Positions 1 through 5,092 are shown, numbered from the stretch's first letter. The stretch is 7,831 nucleotides of DNA from an uncultured Leucobacter sp. (GCA_945952575.1 CAMFIY010000123.1:1-7831), one strand, 5' to 3'. Notes: generated from the letters alone by a model not told the origin. Made by a program: numbers and translations.

Positions 1-46
1 CCGAGGCAATCGCCCTAGCGGAACGGACTCCACCTTCACACGCGGC

Positions 47-607
47 CTAGTCCCCGTGGGGTTTGAACGCGCTCTCCCACCGACTTGGCTCAGCAGCATC
101 CGCGTATCCAGTCGCCCCGACCGCCTGGGCGGGGTTCGGGCCGATCGTCGGGTAGAAGAGTTCGGGCCGTGCCTCGTGGAGCGCAGCGGCCGCGGCGTGG
201 AATGCCTCCCGGTCAAGGGTGCCGTCCGCGTTGAGGAGGTCCGCGGGCTTCGCCCCGCCGATGGTGAACAGGTCTTCGGGATGGTGGAGTTTCACGGCTC
301 TCGCGCCGGGAAAGTCGAATGCCGCCCTTGTCTGTTCGAGCACGATCGACTGCTGCAGCGCCTCGACCTGGCCCAGGAGCTGATCGCGCTCGGTTTCGGT
401 TTCACGAAGCTGACGCCGGTATTTCGCTGCTTCCCCGGCGCGCATCTCGCGACCGTTCTCCGGCTCCGCAGGGCTTTGGCTGACTTCGGGTCTGTCCGTC
501 GCCTCAACGGCCGATGCTGGGCTCCCCGCGGCTTGGGGTGCCGGATCCTCGGCGGCGAGCGCGGCCGTGTCGTCGGGTTCGGGGTTCGTCGGGTTGGTGG
601 TGGTCAT
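47..607 (-). CDS. Phage scaffold-like protein (coiled coil)
   Basis: A 186-residue protein, acidic and Pro/Ala-rich at its N-terminus (about 1-50), then a charged segment beginning AAKYRRQLRETETERD (about 60-90) that should form a coiled coil. The remainder resembles small proteins encoded just before major capsid genes in actinobacterial phages and prophage-like elements: a coiled coil, then a PADLLNADGTLD-type stretch and a C-terminal tail (WESAFKPHGD). Such proteins are usually taken to be capsid assembly scaffolds. I assign this from overall pattern only; no catalytic motif is present. The ATG at 607 has a GAGGAA Shine-Dalgarno sequence about 7 nt upstream and follows the WhiB-like stop by 2 nt, so it is the last visible gene of the minus-strand operon. 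If the assignment is right, the next gene to the left should be a major capsid protein. It could instead be an unrelated coiled-coil protein. Confidence 0.55.
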   Translation of the reverse strand: MTTTNPTNPEPDDTAALAAEDPAPQAAGSPASAVEATDRPEVSQSPAEPENGREMRAGEAAKYRRQLRETETERDQLLGQVEALQQSIVLEQTRAAFDFPGARAVKLHHPEDLFTIGGAKPADLLNADGTLDREAFHAAAAALHEARPELFYPTIGPNPAQAVGATGYADAAEPSRWESAFKPHGD

Positions 608-609
608 GG

Positions 610-1149
610 CTAGTTCCTCTCGGTTGAGTTCTTACGGGTCGCGTCGCCGGATGGCGGCGCGGGCTCTCGGTGTGTACCGGCCCAGAAGCCGGTTTCGACG
701 CGCCCTGCTTCCGCGTAGCGTGCGCAGAGGCGTCGGATCGGGCAGCGCGCGCACATGGTCGTCATCTGCTCGAGGTCCGCGGCCGCGAGCTGGTCGTGAT
801 CCGCGGTGAATCTGGCGTCGCCAGCGCAGAGCACCGTGGTGTCTGCGGCGAGCGCGACGTACTCTGCTGCGCCGGGACCGAATGGGGGCAGCTCGGATGC
901 CTCGAGCGGGAGATCCGGGTGCTCGAGATCGTAGTTCCGCCACCATGTCGACAACGGGGACGCGCGCACCGGTCCCCATCCGCTCGCCGCTGCCGAGGAA
1001 CGCGCTCTGCGCCCCGTGCGCAGCCGATCCCCGGGACGGCCGGGCATCGGGATAGGTGGACGCGCTGTGGGCCGCGAGAGGCCCGACAGGACGGCGAGCG
1101 CGACCCGGATCGCTTCCTCGTCGAGCACCGCGCCTTCAGCCGGCGTCAC
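610..1149 (-). CDS. WhiB-like protein with long N-terminal extension
   Basis: The C-terminal half matches the WhiB family, actinobacterial iron-sulfur transcription factors. With the start chosen here (179 residues) there are four cysteines at about C108, C133, C136 and C142, spaced C-x24-C-x2-C-x5-C, followed by GFWAG at about 154-158 in place of the usual G[VI]WGG turn. The tail is short and only mildly basic. About 100 residues before the first Cys are Arg/Pro-rich with no recognised domain, whereas WhiB proteins normally begin close to their first Cys. I chose the GTG at 1149 because GGAG lies 6 nt upstream. That gives a 14-bp overlap with the HNH gene, suggesting translational coupling; the longer frame to 1194 lacks this support. 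Phage-borne WhiB proteins are known, for example in mycobacteriophage TM4, and can interfere with host WhiB regulation. The role here is inferred. Confidence 0.7.
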   Translation of the reverse strand: MTPAEGAVLDEEAIRVALAVLSGLSRPTARPPIPMPGRPGDRLRTGRRARSSAAASGWGPVRASPLSTWWRNYDLEHPDLPLEASELPPFGPGAAEYVALAADTTVLCAGDARFTADHDQLAAADLEQMTTMCARCPIRRLCARYAEAGRVETGFWAGTHREPAPPSGDATRKNSTERN

Positions 1150-1495
1150 GATACGCTCCGCTGAGATCGAGCTGCTGCGGATCCCGGGCCCCACGGGCGC
1201 TGTTGCACCCGAAGTGCGCCGGCCGGAGATTGCTCAGATCCCAGGATCCGCCCATGCTCCGCGGGACGACGTGATCCATCGACGGGCCGAGCGGATGCCC
1301 ACGACGCAACCCGAGCACGATCGGGCCACGCGCACCACCGCACAGCCAGCAGACCGAACCGGGCGGGCAGACGACCGCCAGCAAACGCTGGCGCTCGCGG
1401 CCGCTCGGATCGCCCTCGACCTCGACACGGAGCGCGTCGACAGCCCGGAAAAGTGCTGCCGCTATCGCGAGTTGTCCACAGGGTGCCGCGATCAC
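1136..1495 (-). CDS. HNH endonuclease
   Basis: A 119-residue HNH-family nuclease, a metal-dependent DNA-cutting fold. Visible motifs are CWLC (C49, C52), the DHVVPRS core (D74, H75), SWDLSNLRPAH (N89, H94) and HFGCN (C97, N98), so both the catalytic residues and the four-Cys/His zinc site look intact. In phages and phage satellites an HNH protein near the structural genes often assists terminase during DNA packaging; that is family knowledge, and no terminase is visible in this window. The frame is open to a GTG at 1522. I chose the GTG at 1495 because a perfect AGGAGG (1502-1507 on the complement) lies 6 nt upstream. It is the first gene left of the iteron array and overlaps the WhiB-like gene. 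A DnaA-box match lies inside its first codons. Confidence 0.85.
   Translation of the reverse strand: MIAAPCGQLAIAAALFRAVDALRVEVEGDPSGRERQRLLAVVCPPGSVCWLCGGARGPIVLGLRRGHPLGPSMDHVVPRSMGGSWDLSNLRPAHFGCNSARGARDPQQLDLSGAYRDAG
1472..1480 (+). promoter_or_regulatory. DnaA box TTGTCCACA
   Basis: TTGTCCACA is the DnaA box preferred in high-GC actinobacteria. It lies within the start of the HNH gene, so coding constraint could explain it by chance, but it has the same orientation as the second box exactly 200 bp away on the other side of the iterons. Confidence 0.5.
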
Positions 1496-1548
1496 GCGAG
1501 CCCTCCTAAGACTTCTTCTCACTCTTCCTCATTCTTCCTATCTATGGC

Positions 1549-1660
1549 TACCCACTGAGTGGGTACCGGACACCCCACTCAGTGGGTACCTCAACACCCA
1601 CTGAGTGGGTAACTCACGTACCCAGTGAGTGGGTACCTCGAACTACCCACTGGATGGGTA
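1549..1660. repeat. Array of five 17-bp palindromic iterons
   Basis: Five near-identical palindromes of the form TACCCACTGAGTGGGTA lie at 1549-1565, 1572-1588, 1595-1611, 1619-1635 and 1644-1660. Their centres (1557, 1580, 1603, 1627, 1652) are 23, 23, 24 and 25 bp apart, about two helical turns, so bound dimers would sit on nearly the same DNA face. The first copy is a perfect palindrome around one central base. The second is the opposite orientation at the centre and differs in its first two bases. The others carry one or a few changes. Spacers differ in sequence, as expected for protein-binding sites rather than a simple tandem duplication. The likely ligand is the winged-helix protein encoded at 1686-2075. 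Confidence 0.9.
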
Positions 1661-1671
1661 CCTCGGCTTGG

Positions 1672-1680
1672 TTATCCACA
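1672..1680 (+). promoter_or_regulatory. DnaA box TTATCCACA
   Basis: A perfect match to the classical DnaA box TTATCCACA, non-coding, 11 bp beyond the last iteron and 5 bp before the stop codon of the initiator-like gene. Confidence 0.65.
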
Positions 1681-1685
1681 GGCGG

Positions 1686-2075
1686 TCATCCTCCGCGATC
1701 CGCTGCCCGCATCTGCACCTTGCTTGGCGCACGAGCTGATAGCTCGAGGAGTGGGCTGAGGTCGTAGACCACGTTCCTGAAGTTGTGCGCGCGCTGCGCA
1801 ACGACGAGCAGGCCGGCGTCCTTGCACTCGCTCACTGCCCACGCCACGGCCTTCTGTGCTGCAGTGCTGTCGATCGCCGCTTTTCCTGCCGCACCGTACC
1901 CGAGGCCGATCGCGAGATCCTGACGACCCGCGAAATACCGGCCGTGCGGTTCGTCTGGCCTGCCAGGAGGGTCGATCACGCGGTGCGCGGCGTAGACGAG
2001 GAGTCGCAGCGGCGTCGAGCCGAGCCCTACCGCACGTCCGGCGTCCTCGGCAGCCATCGCATACTGAATCCCCAC
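1686..2075 (-). CDS. Winged-helix replication-initiator-like protein
   Basis: A 129-residue protein that I read as a winged helix-turn-helix of the type found in plasmid and phage replication initiators. Residues 21-33 (TPLRLLVYAAHRV) form a first helix. Residues 47-60 (RYFAGRQDLAIGLGY) and 68-90 would form the HTH and the recognition/linker helices ending in AGLL. RAHNFRNVVYDLSPL (about 95-109) reads as the wing. That order (helix, recognition HTH, 'AGLL', basic wing, 'Y.L') is common in small initiator and HTH proteins of actinobacterial plasmids and phages. The GTG at 2075 follows the previous stop by 2 nt; an ATG at 2057 is also possible, and neither has a strong Shine-Dalgarno. The gene ends beside the iteron array, so it is the obvious candidate to bind it. 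A pure transcription regulator remains possible. Confidence 0.55.
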   Translation of the reverse strand: MGIQYAMAAEDAGRAVGLGSTPLRLLVYAAHRVIDPPGRPDEPHGRYFAGRQDLAIGLGYGAAGKAAIDSTAAQKAVAWAVSECKDAGLLVVAQRAHNFRNVVYDLSPLLELSARAPSKVQMRAADRGG

Positions 2076-2077
2076 AC

Positions 2078-2740
2078 TCAGGCCACCACGGCCCTGGGAT
2101 CGGCGGCGTTCAGCTTCTCGGCTTCGCCCATGAGGTATGCGAAGTCGTTGCGGAAGCGATCGAGCATCCAAAGATCATTCGCTGTGGTGAACTCGTACCC
2201 GTCCAGGCTTGAGTATGCTTGCCAGCCCTCACCTTCCTGCCAGTTCTGCAGGGTGATCGTGTAGTCGTTGGTGCGGATCTCGTCCGCGACACAGGGACTG
2301 GCGGGCTCCCCGCCGAGGTGTTCGTGGAAGCCCTCGCGGCAATGCTCCTGTTGGCAGGAACGAAGCTCCGGGCTGCGGGCGCAGCTTCCATCGTCGTGGA
2401 AGTGCCTACGGATGACGGACCAACCGCTGAATCCGCCATCGTGGATGCGGGCCTCCCAAGTACCAGGCCAGAACTTGCCGTTCTTCGCGCCCTCCACGAT
2501 CCGCTCGGCGAGGCGCAGATCGCCTGAAGTCGCACCATGGAACATCTCGATCGAGAAGTAGCTTTGATGCCCGGGCGCGATGTGGATGTGGAAGGCGTTC
2601 CGCCACAGGCCACCGTCTTCTTCGATGACAGATACCATGATGTCGTCGCGCATTGTAGTCTTTGTTGTCTTGTCCGCGAGCGCGGATGCAGCCCAGAGTT
2701 CAGTGTCAGAGTTCGACTCCAGCACAGGTGTCGTGTTCAC
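2078..2740 (-). CDS. Hypothetical Cys/His-rich protein
   Basis: A 220-residue protein that I do not recognise. The first 30 residues are polar and probably disordered. Residues 35-115 are mixed, with aromatic and beta-like segments (NAFHIHIAPGHQSYFSIEMF, GTWEARIHDGGFSGWSVIRR). Residues 112-150 contain four cysteines (C120, C129, C134, C150) among several histidines (HFHD, HCREGFHEH), suggesting one bound zinc. A second mixed segment follows (YTITLQNWQEGEGWQAYSSLDGYEF), and the C-terminus is helical. There is no signal peptide or membrane segment. The GTG start overlaps the stop of the preceding small gene (GTGA, 2737-2740) and a G-rich stretch lies upstream, so translation is probably coupled. 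It sits between the zinc-ribbon-like gene and the initiator-like gene, in the early or replication part of the operon. Function is unknown. Confidence 0.7.
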   Translation of the reverse strand: MNTTPVLESNSDTELWAASALADKTTKTTMRDDIMVSVIEEDGGLWRNAFHIHIAPGHQSYFSIEMFHGATSGDLRLAERIVEGAKNGKFWPGTWEARIHDGGFSGWSVIRRHFHDDGSCARSPELRSCQQEHCREGFHEHLGGEPASPCVADEIRTNDYTITLQNWQEGEGWQAYSSLDGYEFTTANDLWMLDRFRNDFAYLMGEAEKLNAADPRAVVA

Positions 2741-2907
2741 AGCCCGCCCCCAATGCCGTCGTGCTCGGGCGCGCCGGACTCAGCCGTCCGGTGTGGCTCG
2801 CGGGCCGTCTCGGCCGCGCAATCCGGGCAGTCCTGCCGCGGGTAGACGGCGTCGACGCAGCGATCACAGAGGACACGGACATGGGTCGCGGGTAGGGTGG
2901 TAGTCAT
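2737..2907 (-). CDS. Small zinc-ribbon-like protein
   Basis: A 56-residue protein with two CxxC pairs, C14-x2-C17 and C27-x2-C30, in VLCDRCVDAVYPRQDCPDC. This is the usual look of a short zinc ribbon. The rest is polar, acidic and Gly-rich at the end. Such proteins are common in actinobacterial phage genomes without known function. I chose the ATG at 2907 because GGAG lies 5 nt upstream. An in-frame ATG at 2988, just 2 nt after the excisionase stop, would add 27 residues but has only a distant GAGG. The stop overlaps the next start by 4 bp. Confidence 0.65.
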   Translation of the reverse strand: MTTTLPATHVRVLCDRCVDAVYPRQDCPDCAAETAREPHRTAESGAPEHDGIGGGL

Positions 2908-2990
2908 CGTTTCTCCAACGTCTTCGTGGGTGTTCGGGGTTTCGATTCCGCCTTCGTCGAGTTGCCGCTCGGCGGGGGCGTTCTTCATGG

Positions 2991-3206
2991 TCACTGGCCG
3001 ACCTCGGCCGTGCTCGTGCGCTCGGACGCCTCGAGCCACTCGATGATGTCCTGCTCCTTGTAGATGACCGTCCGTGGAGTTGGTTTCCTGAACTTCGGGC
3101 CTTCACCACGCTCGGCTGCGCCAAGGTAGCGCAGTTGAGCGAGCAAACCGATCGAGAGGAACGGCCAACGCTGGTGAACCTGTGCAGGGGTGAGGTATTC
3201 GGGCAT
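2991..3206 (-). CDS. AlpA/excisionase-family DNA-binding protein
   Basis: A 71-residue protein with the small MerR/AlpA-like winged helix-turn-helix typical of phage and element excisionases. The N-terminal YLTPAQVHQRWPFLS-GLLAQLRYLG (about 4-29) is the HTH, and FRKPTPRTVIYKEQDIIEWLEA (about 39-60) supplies the basic wing and the closing helix ('Y...DI..WL' is characteristic). Excisionases bend DNA at attachment sites and steer the integrase toward excision; several also act as transcription regulators. The start at 3206 is backed by GGAG 5 nt upstream. It is the first gene of the minus-strand operon, divergent from the regulator/integrase pair, with a perfect inverted repeat just upstream. 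That position is typical of a lysogeny switch. A purely regulatory role is the alternative. Confidence 0.75.
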   Translation of the reverse strand: MPEYLTPAQVHQRWPFLSIGLLAQLRYLGAAERGEGPKFRKPTPRTVIYKEQDIIEWLEASERTSTAEVGQ

Positions 3207-3216
3207 TACTTCTCCA

Positions 3217-3248
3217 ATCTGAGACGATCATTTATTACCGTCTCAGAT
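3217..3248. promoter_or_regulatory. Operator-like 10-bp perfect inverted repeat
   Basis: ATCTGAGACG (3217-3226) and CGTCTCAGAT (3239-3248) are perfect inverted copies around a 12-bp AT-rich spacer, so their centres are 22 bp apart, about two helical turns. It lies 11 bp upstream of the excisionase start, next to its Shine-Dalgarno and inside its promoter region. It should bind a dimeric regulator, most simply the product of 3318-3791 or the excisionase itself. Confidence 0.7.
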
Positions 3249-3300
3249 CACAATAACCCACTTGATACAGTCATGCAAGACTCGATCAAACAGCGCTAGT

Positions 3301-3318
3301 TGAGCTAATGTTGGCTCA
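3301..3318 (+). promoter_or_regulatory. Probable leaderless promoter of the regulator
   Basis: TAATGT (3306-3311) fits an actinobacterial -10 box (TANNNT) and would place the transcript start at A3318, which is the A of the ATG. No Shine-Dalgarno is visible before that ATG. A 5-bp inverted repeat, TGAGC (3301-3305) and GCTCA (3314-3318), brackets the -10. A good -35 is not evident. Confidence 0.45.
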
Positions 3319-3791
3319 TGGCAGTTGACTACATTGATGTTCTTCCAGATATTCGTCTGCCTCGTACGGCGTCGTTCACAACCATGACTACGATCCGTGG
3401 TGGCATCGGTATCGGCGTCGATGTTGAGTTCGACGAAGTCTCCATGCGATACGTCATCACATCAGCTATCTACACTCGCCAGCTTGATGTCGGCGGTCTA
3501 ACCGTGGCAGAGATTCACGCAGTCGGCATCTGGGATCTTGTAGAAAAGGCTCTGCCTGCAGAAATTGACGTCGCCGGCCGCGAGTCACTCATTTCAATGC
3601 CAAAGGACGGTCGCGGCGTGAGAGATCTACCTACCGCTGAGGCATTGCTGATGACCGCACGCAAATACGCACTATCCCGCGCAATGGGGCGTTCACCTCT
3701 CAAAGATGTTGCTGAGTGGCTCGGCGTCTCACGTGCGACGGCCGCGCGCGATGTTGCGCGCGCACGCGAAGCCGGCCTGCTCGATGGGTAG
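3318..3791 (+). CDS. HTH regulator, probable immunity repressor-like
   Basis: A 157-residue protein. The N-terminal 90 residues contain beta-rich segments (TTIRGGIGIGVDVEFDE, RYVITSAIYTRQLDVGG) of no recognised family. The C-terminal part, from about residue 105, is helical and ends in a helix-turn-helix, SPLKDVAEWLGVSRATAARDVARAREAGLL (about 126-155). Proteins of this shape often sit directly upstream of tyrosine integrases in actinobacterial elements, so a repressor or integration-control role is likely but not proven. The coding sequence is visibly less GC-rich than the integrase behind it and uses more A/T-ending codons, hinting at a different origin. The start has no Shine-Dalgarno and looks leaderless. 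It overlaps the integrase by 8 bp (ATGGGTAG). It could regulate the divergent excisionase operon through the inverted repeat at 3217-3248. Confidence 0.65.
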   Translation: MAVDYIDVLPDIRLPRTASFTTMTTIRGGIGIGVDVEFDEVSMRYVITSAIYTRQLDVGGLTVAEIHAVGIWDLVEKALPAEIDVAGRESLISMPKDGRGVRDLPTAEALLMTARKYALSRAMGRSPLKDVAEWLGVSRATAARDVARAREAGLLDG

Positions 3792-4902
3792 CGTCTACGC
3801 CTACGAGACGAAGGCCGGGAAGAAGCTCTACCGGATCATCTACCGCCGCCCCGACAATACCCAGACCCAAGAACGCGGTTTCGGACGGAAACGCGACGCG
3901 CTGCAGCGCCTGGCCGAGGTGGAAACGACGAAGGCGAAGGGTGACTACGTTGACCCCGCCGACGCGAAGGCGAAGCTCGAGGTGCTCGCGATCGACTGGC
4001 TGAAGGGTCGGAAGAGCGTGATGAAGCCGTCCAGCTACCGGCCGTTGGAGAGCGCCTGGGAGACGCACGTCAAGAAGAAGTGGGGCGCGCGATCGGTCGG
4101 GTCGGTCCGCCATTCTGAGGTTCAGGCATGGGTGAGCGAGCTTGCCGAGACGAAGTCCGCGACGACGGTACTCCGGGTGCACGGCGTGCTCGCCGCGGTC
4201 CTCGACATCGCGGTGAGGGATCGCCGACTGAATCGCAACGTTGCCCGAGGGGTTACACTCCCCCGGAAGAAAAAGAAGTCGCGCGCCTACCTTACGCACC
4301 AGCAGGTCGCGGATCTGGCCGCGGACTCGGCACACCCCGCACTGGTGCTCTTCCTCGCCTACACGGGCCTCAGATGGGGCGAGGCAACCGGGCTGAGGGT
4401 CAAGCACCTAGACGCCGCAAAACGCCGCGTGAGCGTCGAGGAGAACGCGGTCCTTGTGAACGGGCACATCGAGGTCGGCACCCCGAAGACGCACGAGAAC
4501 CGCCAGGTGCCCTACCCCGATTTCCTCGACGACGGGATCGCGGCGGCGAGCGCGGTGAAGCACTCCGAGGCGCTGGTGTTCGGCGACGGGCAGACCTGGA
4601 TGAAGCTCCCGAACTCGGAGCGGGGATGGTTCGCTGGCGCGGTGAACAGGCGGCGGGCTGCGGACCCGACGTTCCCGAGGGTCACGCCCCACGACCTCAG
4701 GCACACGGCGGCGAGTCTCGCGATCAGCGCCGGCGCGAACGTGAAAGCCGTGCAGCGGATGCTCGGACACGCCTCCGCCGCGATGACGCTCGACACCTAT
4801 GCCGACCTCTTCGACGACGATCTGGACGACGTTGCCACGGCACTCAGCGAGGCCCGCTCTTCTGCAATTGTTGCCACCGCGTTGCCACGGGGTGAATCCT
4901 AG
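3784..4902 (+). CDS. Tyrosine recombinase / phage-type integrase
   Basis: A complete 372-residue tyrosine integrase. The arm-binding-like N-terminus (1-55: SVYAYETKAGKKLYRIIYRRPD...) resembles the short AP2-like domain of phage integrases. The core-binding SAM-like domain covers about 60-155. The catalytic domain runs from about 168, with all six expected residues visible: R197 (TGLRWGE), K235 (TPKT), H303 and R306 (HDLRHT), H329 (LGH) and Y339 (LDTYADLF). It should integrate and excise the element by site-specific recombination. The ATG at 3784 overlaps the regulator stop and has only a weak Shine-Dalgarno, so translation is probably coupled; the frame is open to 3706, inside the upstream gene. 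It points at tRNA-Ser, 56 bp beyond its stop, which is the usual layout for a tRNA 3'-end integration site. Confidence 0.93.
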   Translation: MGSVYAYETKAGKKLYRIIYRRPDNTQTQERGFGRKRDALQRLAEVETTKAKGDYVDPADAKAKLEVLAIDWLKGRKSVMKPSSYRPLESAWETHVKKKWGARSVGSVRHSEVQAWVSELAETKSATTVLRVHGVLAAVLDIAVRDRRLNRNVARGVTLPRKKKKSRAYLTHQQVADLAADSAHPALVLFLAYTGLRWGEATGLRVKHLDAAKRRVSVEENAVLVNGHIEVGTPKTHENRQVPYPDFLDDGIAAASAVKHSEALVFGDGQTWMKLPNSERGWFAGAVNRRRAADPTFPRVTPHDLRHTAASLAISAGANVKAVQRMLGHASAAMTLDTYADLFDDDLDDVATALSEARSSAIVATALPRGES

Positions 4903-4910
4903 GAACGAGG

Positions 4911-4955
4911 AAACCCCCGCGATCCCTGTATTTTCAAGGGATCTAGCGGGGGTTT
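4911..4955. terminator. Bidirectional intrinsic terminator
   Basis: AAACCCCCGC (4911-4920) pairs perfectly with GCGGGGGTTT (4946-4955). Inside it GATCCCT (4921-4927) pairs with AGGGATC (4937-4943), leaving a 9-nt loop and a 2-nt bulge. A stem of up to 17 bp with T residues on each outer side should stop both the integrase transcript and the opposing tRNA-Ser transcript. Confidence 0.85.
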
Positions 4956-4958
4956 CGG

Positions 4959-4990
4959 TGGCGGTGACGGTGGGATTTGAACCCACGGTA
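4959..4990. other. Probable attachment-site half (tRNA-Ser 3' end)
   Basis: The integrase ends 56 bp from the 3' end of tRNA-Ser and reads toward it, so the T-arm and acceptor end of the tRNA is the expected integration core. The tRNA is intact here, consistent with an element that restores the 3' end on insertion. The matching direct repeat should lie left of position 1. The exact core boundaries cannot be fixed from one end. Confidence 0.4.
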
Positions 4991-5049
4991 GGGGGTTACC
5001 CTACACAACTTTTCGAGAGTTGCACCTTCGGCCGCTCGGACACGTCACC
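4959..5049 (-). tRNA. tRNA-Ser (anticodon CGA)
   Basis: A full class II tRNA read on the minus strand. The acceptor stem GGTGACG (5043-5049) pairs perfectly with CGTCACC (4963-4969), followed by discriminator G and an encoded CCA (4959-4961). The anticodon stem CAACT/AGTTG closes the loop CTCGAAA, giving anticodon CGA for the codon UCG. The variable arm GTAGGG/CCCTAC identifies serine, and the T-arm is GTGGG-TTCAAAT-CCCAC. No defect is visible. Confidence 0.97.
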
Positions 5050-5092
5050 GCCGAAAAGCTTACGCGATCCTGCGGCGATCCGCGAATCGGGG

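Larger units (their letters stand above)
1472..1680. other. Putative replication origin of the integrated element
   Basis: This interval joins five regularly spaced palindromic iterons, two same-orientation DnaA-box matches at its edges, a pyrimidine-rich, locally less GC-rich tract at about 1511-1546, and an adjacent gene for a winged-helix initiator-like protein. Iterons, DnaA boxes and a neighbouring initiator are the standard parts of theta-type plasmid origins. No experiment supports replication here. The alternative is a multi-operator control region for the HNH operon. Confidence 0.55.

Noticed and set aside
1..46. Possible start of the next minus-strand gene at the left edge
   Set aside because: A GTG-led open stretch exists on the complement, but about 40 bases are too few to call a gene.
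56..613. Long plus-strand frame opposite the scaffold-like gene
   Set aside because: Antisense frame of a GC-rich gene; no ribosome site, and the minus-strand gene has a good Shine-Dalgarno and tight operon spacing.
1150..1194. Upstream extension of the WhiB-like gene to 1194
   Set aside because: The GTG at 1149 has GGAG at ideal spacing and reduces the overlap with the HNH gene to 14 bp.
1496..1522. Upstream extension of the HNH gene to a GTG at 1522
   Set aside because: The extra codons contain the perfect AGGAGG that serves the GTG at 1495.
1549..1660. Regular repeats with different spacers, superficially like a CRISPR array
   Set aside because: The repeats are 17-bp palindromes with only 6-8 bp between them, far too short for CRISPR spacers, and there are no cas genes.
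1582..1767. Open frame of 61 codons through the iterons (plus strand)
   Set aside because: Its peptide is a translation of the repeats (recurring WVP/WMGTS), it has no ribosome site and it runs into the antisense of the initiator-like gene.
2219..2527. Plus-strand frame of 102 codons inside the Cys-rich gene
   Set aside because: Antisense shadow with no ribosome site; it would be isolated in a minus-strand operon.
4128..4895. Plus-strand frame of 255 codons inside the integrase
   Set aside because: Arg/Gly-rich frame-shifted translation of a clearly intact integrase.
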